Both the position numbers and the translations under genes were made by a program. From contig NZ_JAJONE010000007.1 of NCBI RefSeq assembly GCF_024700075.1, forward strand, positions 92,066-156,065: 64,000 bases of DNA, read 5' to 3'. Below the pieces are notes generated by a model. It made no database searches and was not told the origin of the DNA. It was given only the letters and a program-made list of their open reading frames with translations. This DNA is from Hymenobacter sp. J193. Lineage in GTDB: Bacteria; Bacteroidota; Bacteroidia; Cytophagales; Hymenobacteraceae. Below, piece after piece: positions 1 through 8,039 of the stretch. The first letter of the stretch is position 1; every line of letters begins with the position of its first letter.

Positions 1-253
1 TGTGCCAACAAGCTGCATTACTGCAATGGCGACACGGTAAACATCACGTTTATAGCGAATGCATAATCGTTGCCATTTCAAAATATCCCCTGTAGTTACA
101 CTCGGTAAAAAGGATCGCAAAAGGTGTTCGAAATAGAGGCCTTTGCTGAACGGTTTTATACCCGCCGCGGCAAGGAGCGAAAACGCTATTTGTTAAGTCG
201 CGTTTTGAGCAGGTAATCTGAACCCCTTGGCCGCCGTAGGTAGTAGCCATCTT

Positions 254-835
254 ATGAACGACCTGAATAGAGAGCCAAAGGCCGATGATCTGCTTGAAGG
301 ACAAGCGTTGATTCCCGGTATTGATTACATGTCCGGCATCGATCTAACGATTACAAGTCAAGAGCTGCTCACGGAAAAAGAGGGCTATGAAGCCTTTCTC
401 TACACGTTGCTGCGCTACTGGCAGATGTCGCGTTGCACGGACCTGACGGACATTCTCAGCGGGGGAGAGTATGTGGCCCCTGGGCGGCCCATGGACACGG
501 CCTTCTGGTATTATTGGCTTGATGCGTTAACCTCCGTTAGAACCCTGGGGCCGCCTGCCTTGCCCCAGGTGCCCCGACACTTGGCGCCCGCTGACACGCG
601 AATTGCCATCGCGGGAAACGAACCCTTGACCGAACAGGAAGGCTATGAAGCGCTGCTCTACACGCTGCTGCAGTACTGGGAGAACACGGGAAAAGATGAC
701 TTGACAGCCATTTTGAGTGCCGGCGCTTATGTCGAACCGGATACGCCTGCTGACCCGCTCATTTGGTATGCCTGGCGGGAAGCTATCGCCACCGTGCGCC
801 GACAAGGGCCTCCACCTGTGAAAGAGGTACAGTAA
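254..835 (+). CDS. Hypothetical protein with two tandem 63-residue repeats
   Basis: This 193-residue acidic protein has no signal peptide or membrane segment, so it is probably cytoplasmic. It consists of two copies of one unit, residues 39-101 and 125-187. Each starts LTE(K/Q)EGYEA and continues with (F/L)LYTLL.YW, DLT.ILS.G.YV, a W.Y.W helix and a final (L/Q)GPP. I do not recognise a named family; small acidic W/Y-rich single-domain proteins of this kind occur as orphan or immunity-like genes, but that is inference. The frame is open from a TTG at 227, but the ATG at 254 is a better start because the repeat domain lies wholly after it. It stands alone; the next gene is convergent. Confidence 0.6.
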   Translation: MNDLNREPKADDLLEGQALIPGIDYMSGIDLTITSQELLTEKEGYEAFLYTLLRYWQMSRCTDLTDILSGGEYVAPGRPMDTAFWYYWLDALTSVRTLGPPALPQVPRHLAPADTRIAIAGNEPLTEQEGYEALLYTLLQYWENTGKDDLTAILSAGAYVEPDTPADPLIWYAWREAIATVRRQGPPPVKEVQ

Positions 836-952
836 CCTGCCCGGATGGTGTCTGGACTGACGCGTATGCCCTCTTTTCTTACGATCCTTCGCGCGCGTAA
901 TTTTGGTGCCACCGCAGCCGCACCGTGTCGTTGGTGACGGCGTTGCAGCGGT

Positions 953-1630
953 TCACCCGGCCTTTTTGCGGGCGTCAACGTAACGGGTAATCTTCATCTC
1001 GATATCATCGCCCACCCACTGCACGACTTCGCCCTCGAGCAGCGTGCGTTCACCCATAGGCAGCAAGCCACATTGATAATCGATGTAGACGCGCAGGCGG
1101 GCACCTGGCGGCAACGCTAGTTTCTCCGTGATGAGTAGCTGAGCATTGTGAGCCCGTACCGAAGAGTCCTGCCGCGCCTGTAAAGTGGCCCGATACATCG
1201 GGTCGTTTTCCCAGCGCTGCGTGTGTTCGGCCGCTGCTTGCCAGTAGGCTTGGTAATGCTTGACCTGCTGGTCGAGCTGCCAGTCCTGCTGGCGCAGGGA
1301 ACGGTAAAAGCAGGTGAGCAGGATGCCCGACATGTCGTCCGGGTGGTAGATGCCCAGCGTGTGAAAGTACTCTGCAAGGGCGCTGCCCCGCCACAGTCCC
1401 CACTTGTTTCGCATCCACAGTCCCAACCCGAAGTGGGCGTGCGCGAGGAATGCTTCTTCTGTTTGGGAGACAATCTGCTGCTTGAGCGAGTCGCTATGGA
1501 TTTTCTGCAGCTGCAGAACTGCCTCCACAAGGGTCCGAGGTTGATACGTTCGGTCGGCTTTGGAGAGCGATTGGCCCAGCGCCGTGACAGCAATGAAGCA
1601 AGCCAGTAAGAGCAGGGCGAGGTGTTTCAT
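953..1630 (-). CDS. Secreted DUF6794-domain protein
   Basis: A 225-residue protein with a clear N-terminal signal peptide (MKHLALLLLACFIAVTALGQ, cleavage expected after the AxGQ region). The core at about residues 30-110 matches my memory of DUF6794: a 'TLVEAVLQL' segment, 'SLKQQIVSQTEEAFLAHAHF', then 'GLGLWMRNKWGLWRGS' and 'GIYHPDDMSGILL'. DUF6794 proteins are of unknown function and often stand as orphans in Bacteroidota. The C-terminal third is less conserved and ends in a lysine-rich tail. The gene converges on the tandem-repeat gene and is followed upstream by an 18-bp tandem duplication. The family call is confident; the role is unknown. Confidence 0.75.
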   Translation of the reverse strand: MKHLALLLLACFIAVTALGQSLSKADRTYQPRTLVEAVLQLQKIHSDSLKQQIVSQTEEAFLAHAHFGLGLWMRNKWGLWRGSALAEYFHTLGIYHPDDMSGILLTCFYRSLRQQDWQLDQQVKHYQAYWQAAAEHTQRWENDPMYRATLQARQDSSVRAHNAQLLITEKLALPPGARLRVYIDYQCGLLPMGERTLLEGEVVQWVGDDIEMKITRYVDARKKAG

Positions 1631-1664
1631 GGCAGCAAGAAAAGCCTAAAGTACAGGGAAGCAC

Positions 1665-1700
1665 ATACCCTTCCCCTCTCTGATACCCTTCCCCTCTCTG
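1665..1700. repeat. Perfect tandem duplication of an 18-bp unit
   Basis: ATACCCTTCCCCTCTCTG occurs at 1665-1682 and again, identically and directly adjoining, at 1683-1700. It lies just upstream of the minus-strand DUF6794 gene. It may be a slippage product; no function is evident. Confidence 0.8.
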
Positions 1701-1761
1701 AATGGACCGTTTACTTGAACCTCTTAGCCGTCCACACCAAGTGTAAAAAGCAACTAGGTGT

Positions 1762-2135
1762 TCACGACGTAAAGGTCAAGCTGTGCTGACTGGCACAAAG
1801 TCTAATCGCGGTCACTCGATTATCGGCCACTTCAGCCAGGCTGTTAAAGTCATAATCGGCATCAATGGCAAAGTGCAGGTCCAAGTCGACAATGTAGACT
1901 ATTTCATTGTCAAAGGTGACCTCGGGAAAGGCCCGCTGCACGTCGCGGACCGTGCTGCCTATGCCAATGCCCCGCACTTTGCCTTGGTAGGCGCCGGTTA
2001 CCTCAATCTGGACGATGAGGCCGGTATAAAGCAGCGAGTAAATGTGGATGGTGTCCTGGTAAGAGAACCGAACCCAATCCGGAAACACGGCCGCCATTTC
2101 CCACGCTCCTTGGCGCAGGGAGTTTGGCTCAATCA
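1762..2135 (-). pseudogene. N-terminally truncated gene cut off by the Tn3-family transposon
   Basis: The minus-strand frame is open from inside the transposon inverted repeat to a TGA at 1762. Host-derived codons start at the transposon edge (2135) and read IEPNSLRQGAWEMAAVFP... through VRGIGIGSTVRDVQRAFPEV and a C-terminal DNRVTAIRLC segment. The 'GIGIGSTVRDVQ..FPEV.FD' core resembles small immunity-like proteins in which a conserved glycine-rich loop precedes a helix, but I cannot name a family. The only in-frame start is a TTG at 2149-2151 inside the inverted repeat; the first ATG is well within the conserved part. The missing 5' part is not seen beyond the other transposon end, so it was lost. 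Confidence 0.5.
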
Positions 2136-2173
2136 GGGGTTCTTCTTCCAAAAGGGCGGATTTACACGCTAAG
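2136..2173 (+). repeat. Left 38-bp terminal inverted repeat of the Tn3-family element
   Basis: It starts GGGGTTCTTCTTCC and ends ATTTACACGCTAAG. It is identical over all 38 positions to the reverse complement of 6548-6585. It overlaps the tnpA stop codon (2169-2171). Confidence 0.95.
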
Positions 2174-5157
2174 CCATCGGGTCGCCGGGATGGCGGAGTG
2201 GACGGCGGTGTAGCGGGTCCAAGTGAGCCGGGTTGGTAAAGGAATATTTACCGAGGCGGTTGATGTGCTCGTAGCGGCTGGGGGAGAGGTACGGGAAGTG
2301 GGCCTCGTCGACCGGATAGCCTTCGGCCCGCAACTGCCGGAGGACTTCCTGCATGTAGATGGTGTTCCAGAGCAGCACGCAGTTGGTGAGCAGCGTCAGG
2401 CACCGGGCCGCCTCGGTCTGCGCCTCCTGCTGCTTGCGGCGGATAACGCCTTCGCTGCCAAACCAGAGCCAGGCCCGCAGCGCGTGCAGCTCTTCGCCTT
2501 TGTTCAGCTGGGCATGGATGCGCTGGCGCAGGGGCTGGCTTTGCAGGTAGCGCAGAATGAAGCGGGTCTTGATGAGCTGACCGTAGGCCTGCAAGACGTA
2601 GGTGAGGTGGTTTTGGCGGGGGTAGGCTTGCAACTTGCTGAGGAAGAGCGAAGCCGTGACCCGGCCGGATTTGATGGAGCCGGCCAGCCGCAGCAGCTCG
2701 TCCCAGTGCCGCCGGATGTAGTCCGGGTTGACCGTGCCCGTGAACCGTAGGTCGGGATACGTCCAGTCCTGGCCCCGGATTTTGTAGAGCCGCTGGTCGG
2801 CCAAATCGCGCATCCGGGGACAGAAAAACAGCCCCAGCAGGTCAAACAGCGCGAAGATGATGTCCGAGTAGCCGGCCGTGTCGGTGGTGTGCTCGGCCAG
2901 GGCCAGATCGGTTTCGTTGTCGACGATTTCATCGAGCACCACCGTGGCGTCGCGCAACGTGGCCGGCACGACTTTGCTGCCGTACTGCGCGTACTGGTCG
3001 GAGGAATGGGTTTGCATCGTCACGCCCCGGCCGGTGCCAAAATAGGTGGGCAGGGCCCGGGCGTTGCGCACCTTGCCGCTGACGGCAAACCGCTGGCCAT
3101 CTGAGGAAGAGAAGGTGCCATCGCCCCAGTAAGAAGCCAGCCACTGGCGGTGGTGCTCGTTGACCAGCAGGTTGCCCGCGGCTTTCAGTGTGTCATCCCG
3201 CAGGTAGTTGGTGGCCGTCCACCACAGCGACTGATAGGGGATGGCGGCACTACGGGCCATGTCGGCAAGGGGAATGTTGCAGCCCGTGGCCAGCAGCGTC
3301 GCCAGCAGCCGCGTGTCGTGCTCGTCGCCGCGCGGGGCGTGCTCCAGTCCGGGCAGTTGCGCCGTAAAGCCCAACCACGCGTTGACTTCGACCAGGATAT
3401 CGGTCAGGTCCACGGCGGGCAGACGGCGGCCGATTTCCTGCTGCAAGGCCTGCGCGCCGGTGGGCACCTCCTGCGCGGCGGACCGCGTGACGACCAGCTC
3501 GCCGGCTTCCAGGCGCACCTCGCCGCCGGCATCGAGCAGCGTTTTCATCGGGCCCAGCAAGTCGGCCAGCTCCTGCACACGCTCGGTGAGGCGGTCCGTG
3601 GTCACGGGCGGCAGTCCCAGCTGGGCACACAGCTCGGGCCGCACCTGCTCCCCACTCCGCGGGGGGGATGAGGTAGCTGCTCAAGTCGGCGTAGCGGTGT
3701 GAAGGAGCCACGTAGACGTCGCCCGAGCGGAGCCGGTCGCGCAGGGTGGCCAGCACGGCCAGCTCATAGGCCGGCCGTTGCTGCTCGAAGCTGAGTTGGT
3801 CGCCCAGCACGAACTTGCGCCAGGTCGGTTTTAGGAAGCCGGTCGGGGCCTGTTCGGGCAGCTTGCGCCGCCTGCCCGCCTGCAATTCGCTGACCAGGTG
3901 CAGGGCGGCCCCGAAGTCGTCGCCGGCAAAGCCCTGCCGAAACCCGAGCTGCTCCAGCAGCCGGGGTGTGAACTGCTTGAAGAGCGGGTAGCGCTTGGCC
4001 AGGAAGCTCAGGTGCGAGTGACGGGTCGGGTAGAGCATGGTTTGCACGGCCTCCCAGGCCAGCACCAAATCCTCGCGCGGCACCTGGTCATAGATGCGCG
4101 GCCGCACCTGCCCGGCCGGGGTCTGGTCCTCGTCGAGCACGATTTCTACGGCCTGGGCCAGCGTGCGCAGGGCCGTATCCTTGGCCGCGACGATCTGCTG
4201 CTGGTACTGGTCGTGGGCCCGGCGGGCCTTGGCCAGGCTCTGTTCCCAAAAGGCATCCACCATGCTCAGCACCTCGTCGGTCAGCGTCAGGTAGCTCTCG
4301 CGCACAAACGCCACGAGCACGGGGTAGCGTTTGGCGGCCGGTAAGCGCTCCAAGTTTCGATTGGAGCGACTACGGGCCAGCAGCGCCAGCCGTTTCTGCC
4401 GGTTCGGGTGCAAACTGCTCACGTCCCAGCTGGCCACGCCGAGGCCGTCCAGGTAGCGGAGCTTATCCAGGGCCGTCGTAATAGCGACCGGATTGCTCAC
4501 CGTAGCCGGCTGCACCAGCCAGCGGTGCCTGGTCAATTGCCGTCCCGTTTCGGGCAGCAGCAGCGCATCCAGCTGCTGGCGTACCGCGTCCGTGAGCAAG
4601 GGGGCCAGCCGCCGGTAGGTTTCCTGGGTGGCCAGGTCGCTAATGCCGCCCACCAGGCGCTCCAGCGTGCCGATGGCCGGGCGGGCGATGCGGGCCTGGT
4701 GCAACTTCTGGCACGTCATGGCCAACAACACCCGGTCGCCGTCGTGCTCTAGGGCCCGCTCCACCAGCCACGGTTCCAGCCACGCCGCATCCAGCGGCTC
4801 CCACTTGCGATACTCCAGGTGCCGGAGCACGGCTAAAAAATAATGGTCGCTGCGCGTTTGCTGCCGCGCGCCGTAGTCGGCCAAGTGGGTCACTTCCGTT
4901 GCGAGCTGCGTGGCCACGAAGGCCACCGCTTCGGGTGGCAGCTGGCTGGCCCAGGCCTCGGGTAGAAAGCCCATCAGCCGCAGCACACCCAGCTGCAGGG
5001 CCAAGCCCAATCGGTTGGCCACGCCTCGAAACGACGTCAAAAAGGTGCGGTCGGCTTCTGTCAAATGGAAGTGCTGGCGAATGTCGACTTCGAGCAGACT
5101 GGACGGCACGGTCTGGTAGCGCAGTCGCTCGGGAGTGGTGAGGAATTCCTGCGGCAT
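2169..5157 (-). CDS. tnpA: Tn3-family transposase TnpA (frameshifted in this sequence)
   Basis: TnpA catalyses replicative transposition by binding the 38-bp ends with its N-terminal region and cutting with a DDE/RNase H-like C-terminal domain. The N-terminal part runs from ATG 5157 (MPQEFLTTPERLRY) to YADLSSYLIPP. The C-terminal part resumes as RPELCAQLGLPPVTTDRL and includes YWGDGTFSSSDGQRF and EHTTDTAGYSD, typical of the catalytic core. The two parts lie in different frames. The G7 run at 3661-3667 (C7 on the coding strand) has one base too many: with six, the protein reads straight through YLIPPRSGEQVRPELC. The rebuilt length of about 995 residues is normal for the family. Whether the shift is a sequencing error, a mutation or slippage on CCC codons cannot be told here. 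Confidence 0.9.
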
Positions 5158-5266
5158 GGGCTATCAAAAAGGGTAGGCAAAACGACCCGCGTTTTTCGGG
5201 GCGGCAAGGCCGATTTTACGCCCCAAAAAGTAGCTTTGCAAAGGAACTCCTTTTTGATAACCCTCG
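5158..5266. other. Probable res site between tnpA and tnpR
   Basis: The 109 bp between the divergent transposase and resolvase genes hold two nested inverted repeats: TATCAAAAAGG at 5162-5172 against CCTTTTTGATA at 5249-5259, and TTTTTCGGGGCG near 5192-5203 against CGCCCCAAAAA at 5219-5229. Tn3-family resolvases act at such intergenic sites to resolve cointegrates and also repress both genes there. Assignment of the crossover subsite is not possible by eye. Confidence 0.55.
5231..5238 (+). promoter_or_regulatory. Candidate -7 box of the tnpR promoter
   Basis: TAGCTTTG matches the Bacteroidetes -7 consensus TAnnTTTG and lies 28 bp before the tnpR ATG, inside the res region. No good -33 TTTG element is visible at the usual spacing, so support is partial. 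Confidence 0.35.
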
Positions 5267-5914
5267 ATGCCCGCCAAACCGACCGACCAACCCAAGCGCG
5301 TGGCCCTCTACGCCCGCGTCTCGACCCTTGACAAAGGGCAGGACCCGGAAACGCAGTTGCGGCCGCTGCGCGAGTATGCCCAGCGCCGCGGCTTCGCTGT
5401 GGTCGAAGAATACGTCGACCAGGCCTCGGGCACCAACGAAGACCGGATCCAGTACAAGCGGATGATGGCTGCTGCCAAGAAACGGCAGCTCGACGCGGTG
5501 CTGGTCTGGCGCTACGACCGCTTCGCCCGCTCGACCCAGGCGCTGGTCAACGCATTGAAGGAATTCCAGAGCCTGGGCGTGGACTTCATCTCCTACCAGG
5601 AAAACATCGACACCACCACGCCCACGGGCGAGCTGATTTTCCACGTCATGGCCTCGCTAGCCCAGTTTGAGAGCGCCCTCATCAGCCAGCGCGTGCGCGC
5701 CGGCATGGCCCGGGCGAAAGCCCAGGGCAAGCACGTGGCCCGCCCTCGTTTGGCGCAGGCCAAGCAGGAGGCCATTGCCCAGCTGCTGAGCGAAGGCCTG
5801 TCCATGAATCAGGTCAGCAAGCAGTTGGGCGTGGCGTATGGTACAGTCTACAATTACGCCCAGAAGCAAAAGGGTTCGAGCAACGAAAGCGGTGCTCTTG
5901 TACAACAACTTTAA
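5267..5914 (+). CDS. tnpR: Serine recombinase (Tn3 resolvase TnpR)
   Basis: This 215-residue serine recombinase resolves the cointegrate made by TnpA. The N-terminal catalytic domain starts RVALYARVSTLDKGQDPETQ, where the serine of the YARVST motif is the nucleophile. It continues with VWRYDRFARS (active-site arginines), the GELIFHVMASLAQFE segment and the long E-helix. The C-terminal helix-turn-helix is at about residues 165-205 (LSMNQVSKQLGVAYGTVYNY). Length and order of domains are standard for resolvases. It diverges from tnpA and is followed after 15 bp by the DUF416 cargo gene, which may be co-transcribed. Confidence 0.95.
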   Translation: MPAKPTDQPKRVALYARVSTLDKGQDPETQLRPLREYAQRRGFAVVEEYVDQASGTNEDRIQYKRMMAAAKKRQLDAVLVWRYDRFARSTQALVNALKEFQSLGVDFISYQENIDTTTPTGELIFHVMASLAQFESALISQRVRAGMARAKAQGKHVARPRLAQAKQEAIAQLLSEGLSMNQVSKQLGVAYGTVYNYAQKQKGSSNESGALVQQL

Positions 5915-5929
5915 GGTAGCTGCCTCACT

Positions 5930-6523
5930 ATGTCCATGGATACTCTTGTCCCCCTGCTCCGGTCGCTGCCCCTTACCCATCAAGCGGTGTTTGCGGCCTT
6001 GACCTGTGAGAAAATGCTTCCCTCTATTGTTCGGTTTGATGAGACCGAAGAGTCGCCTGGAGCATCCATTTTCCGCCGGGCCATTGATGCCCTCTGCGCC
6101 TTTGGGGCACACGAGCCCATTAGCAAGGACGAGTTTGCCCATCTGCAACAGCAACTGGAAGAATTCTGGCCTGATTTAGACGAAAGTACCAACCCGGTTG
6201 CTTCGTATGCATTCGACGCCTGCGTAGCGCTCGGCGAGGCCTTGGCCCTGGTCCAAGATGCCGAAGCGGAACATGTTGTGCAATGTGCCACCGCTGCCCG
6301 GGACACGGTGGATATGTATGTCCAAGACGTGACCGACATCGACCTGCCACCTGTTGAGCTAAATGAATTCATTGATGCCACGCCTGTCATGCAGCGAGAA
6401 GTCGCGCGGCAGGCAGCAACGGCCCAGGTTTTAGCTACAGAAGCGCACTTAACGACGGCTTTTATAGACCAGCTGCGCCAGCAGAACCGGCAGGAGCCTT
6501 TAATAGACTTTGCAATGGTCTAA
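5930..6523 (+). CDS. DUF416 (YjaG-like) protein carried as Tn3 cargo
   Basis: A 197-residue soluble protein resembling E. coli YjaG (DUF416). It shares the pattern L...HQAVFAALTCEKMLP...F near the N-terminus, IFRRAIDAL, a central acidic 'FWPDLDESTNPVASYAFDACVALGEAL' stretch with the family's Y.A.DACVAL core, and a C-terminal 'Q...A' helical region. The function of DUF416 is not established. The gene starts 15 bp after tnpR and lies wholly inside the transposon inverted repeats, so it moves with the element. A second ATG two codons downstream (5936) is also possible. Confidence 0.8.
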   Translation: MSMDTLVPLLRSLPLTHQAVFAALTCEKMLPSIVRFDETEESPGASIFRRAIDALCAFGAHEPISKDEFAHLQQQLEEFWPDLDESTNPVASYAFDACVALGEALALVQDAEAEHVVQCATAARDTVDMYVQDVTDIDLPPVELNEFIDATPVMQREVARQAATAQVLATEAHLTTAFIDQLRQQNRQEPLIDFAMV

Positions 6524-6547
6524 ACCACGTAGCTCAAGAAGCAGGGC

Positions 6548-6585
6548 CTTAGCGTGTAAATCCGCCCTTTTGGAAGAAGAACCCC
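6548..6585 (-). repeat. Right 38-bp terminal inverted repeat of the Tn3-family element
   Basis: This is the exact reverse complement of 2136-2173. It begins CTTAGCGTGTAAAT and ends AAGAAGAACCCC. It lies 24 bp after the stop codon of the cargo gene. Confidence 0.95.
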
Positions 6586-6631
6586 TTCCATCGGGGGACG
6601 ACCAGCCCCTCCCCTCCCCCACCGCCCAAAA

Positions 6632-6665
6632 AACAAAGCCAGCCCCCAAAGAGGCTGGCTTTGTT
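6632..6665 (-). terminator. Intrinsic terminator of the parA operon
   Basis: A 13-bp stem (AACAAAGCCAGCC at 6632-6644, GGCTGGCTTTGTT at 6653-6665) with an 8-nt loop. Read on the minus strand it is followed by a T run (the AAAAAA at 6628-6633). It lies 25 bp past the stop of the second gene of the minus-strand parA operon. Confidence 0.75.
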
Positions 6666-6689
6666 GGTTCAGCTCTTTCTACCCCTCCC

Positions 6690-7175
6690 CTACTTGGCCG
6701 GCGGCAGCTTGCCGGTTTTGCGTAGCTGGGCATCGAGTACCCGGTGCGCCAGTTCCAGGTACTGCTTGATGTTCGAGGGGTTTTCGGGGCTATCCGGCAG
6801 CAGGGCCAAGCTGAGCTTAATCTGCTGGACCACGGACCGGGGAAGCTTCACGGAGTGCTCCTGCTCCGGGCTGGCCGCCGGCGTAGCCGGCACCTTAGCT
6901 GCCCGCGGCCGGCGGAGCGGTGCTGCTGTGGCGAGCAGCTCGGGCGATGAGGCATCCAGCACAGTGGCTACCGGCGCTGCCATCTGGGGCGCTGCAGCGG
7001 CCGGCGTCTCCACAGCAACCACGGCAGCGGCTGGCGCAACCGGCATAGGGGCGATTCCCGTGGCCCTGGCTGTCTGCTCCCCTCCCATGCCGGCGCGGGC
7101 TTCCTGGCGCGCTTCTTCGGATACTGGAATACGCCCCCGGCGTGATTCGATTTTAGCAGGCTTGAAGGCAGGCAT
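6690..7175 (-). CDS. Putative ParB-like DNA-binding partner of ParA
   Basis: A 161-residue protein in two parts: an Ala/Pro/Val-rich, low-complexity linker (about residues 35-105) and a compact C-terminal domain (about 107-161) beginning EHSVKLPRSVVQQIKLSLAL. The short strand followed by two helices (SNIKQYLELAHRVLDAQL) resembles ribbon-helix-helix DNA-binding domains. It starts at the parA stop codon (TAATG overlap), so the two are translationally coupled. Small second genes of this kind in type Ib partition operons bind centromere repeats, and a large repeat array lies upstream of parA. The ParB role is inference from context and fold pattern; no ParB/Srx motif is present. Confidence 0.55.
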   Translation of the reverse strand: MPAFKPAKIESRRGRIPVSEEARQEARAGMGGEQTARATGIAPMPVAPAAAVVAVETPAAAAPQMAAPVATVLDASSPELLATAAPLRRPRAAKVPATPAASPEQEHSVKLPRSVVQQIKLSLALLPDSPENPSNIKQYLELAHRVLDAQLRKTGKLPPAK

Positions 7176-7951
7176 TAGTTGGCGGCGGTTGAGGTGGAGG
7201 AAGTGGACAAGCTGGTCGGAGCCCCAGCAGGCTTGCGGGCGGGCAGGCCCAGGCGTTGAATAAGCTCTTCGCAGAGGCGGCGGATTTCATCGGCCGTTTC
7301 CTTGTTGCCGCCGGCATAGCGCAGCCAGGCCGGGTTGAGCAGGCTGTAAAGCGTGGAGGCCCGCGAATAGGCTACCCGGTTGCTCAGGTAGGAATTGAAC
7401 CGTGAGAGCCCCAGATTGTCGATGTAATCGTCCATCTGCTTTTCTTCCCGACGGCCCGCAATCCGCTTGGTCGAGAGGCCAAAGTACTGGAAGTCGATGC
7501 CATGGGTATCGGCCGACTTCTTAATGGCCTCCAGAATGCCCATAAACTCGGCCGTGGAGGCCCGATCCAGGTAATCTGATACCAGCGGCACGATGACAGC
7601 GTCGCAGGCGGTGAGCACGTTAAAAACGTCATCCCCATCGGCCCGGCCCGGCACGTCGATGATGATCAGGTCGTAGTCCTTCTCCGGGTCGTCGATAAAG
7701 GTGAAGACCTGCTCCAGGCTTAGGGCAAAGACGTCGTAAGGATACCGGGCATCGGGAACCGTCTTGAGCAGTTCTTCAAAGTTGTCGGCGTCGACCTGCT
7801 CGCGGGTTTTAACGATGCTCTGCTGGTAGTCACAGTCCAGCACGGCGATGCGCAGACCGTACTCGGTGGCCAGCGGGGCCGCGAGCACCAAGGCAAGGGT
7901 AGATTTTCCGGAGCCTCCCTTCTGGGTGGCAAAGCTGATGATTCTGGCCAT
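7175..7951 (-). CDS. parA: ParA family partition ATPase
   Basis: A 258-residue Walker-type ATPase. The deviant Walker A box is QKGGSGKST (residues 10-18), followed by VLDCDYQQS (Walker A') at about 38-46 and the Walker B region YDLIIIDVPGRADG near 95-108. There is no N-terminal helix-turn-helix, which fits the short type Ib ParA/MinD-like class. ParA proteins of this type move plasmid or chromosome cargo on the nucleoid together with a small centromere-binding protein. Here that partner is probably the overlapping downstream gene, and the centromere the repeat array upstream. The operon may be a relic of an integrated plasmid or an integrative element. Confidence 0.9.
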   Translation of the reverse strand: MARIISFATQKGGSGKSTLALVLAAPLATEYGLRIAVLDCDYQQSIVKTREQVDADNFEELLKTVPDARYPYDVFALSLEQVFTFIDDPEKDYDLIIIDVPGRADGDDVFNVLTACDAVIVPLVSDYLDRASTAEFMGILEAIKKSADTHGIDFQYFGLSTKRIAGRREEKQMDDYIDNLGLSRFNSYLSNRVAYSRASTLYSLLNPAWLRYAGGNKETADEIRRLCEELIQRLGLPARKPAGAPTSLSTSSTSTAAN

Positions 7952-8039
7952 GGGCAGGTATGCTGGGAGATAAGGAGAAGCCGCCGCGGACGAGAAGCGC
8001 CCTTACTGGCAAATGTAGAGGAATTGTGGAGAAGTACCT

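Larger units (their letters stand above)
2136..6585. mobile_element. Complete Tn3-family transposon with a DUF416 cargo gene
   Basis: The element is 4,450 bp and bounded by perfect 38-bp inverted repeats that begin GGGGTTCTTC at the outer ends and finish ACGCTAAG inside, the layout of Tn3-family ends such as Tn4430. Inside are a divergently transcribed tnpA (minus) and tnpR (plus) around a short res-like region, then one cargo gene. The tnpA stop codon lies inside the left repeat, as is usual. The flanking pentamers differ (AATCA on the left, TTCCA on the right), so the expected 5-bp target duplication is absent. This points to a deletion or rearrangement next to the element after insertion. 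Confidence 0.95.

Noticed and set aside
1..66. Possible C-terminal end of a gene (frame 1 reads ...HYCNGDTVNITFIANA, stop at 64-66)
   Set aside because: Only 21 codons are visible, too few to support a call.
111..213. Short plus-strand frame (FERFYTRRGKER-like basic text, stop at 211-213)
   Set aside because: About 33 codons with no start and no identifiable family. It may be a transposase tail, but it cannot be supported.
6500..6733. Minus-strand ORF across the right transposon end
   Set aside because: It spans the inverted repeat and the terminator of the parA operon, so it cannot be a real gene.
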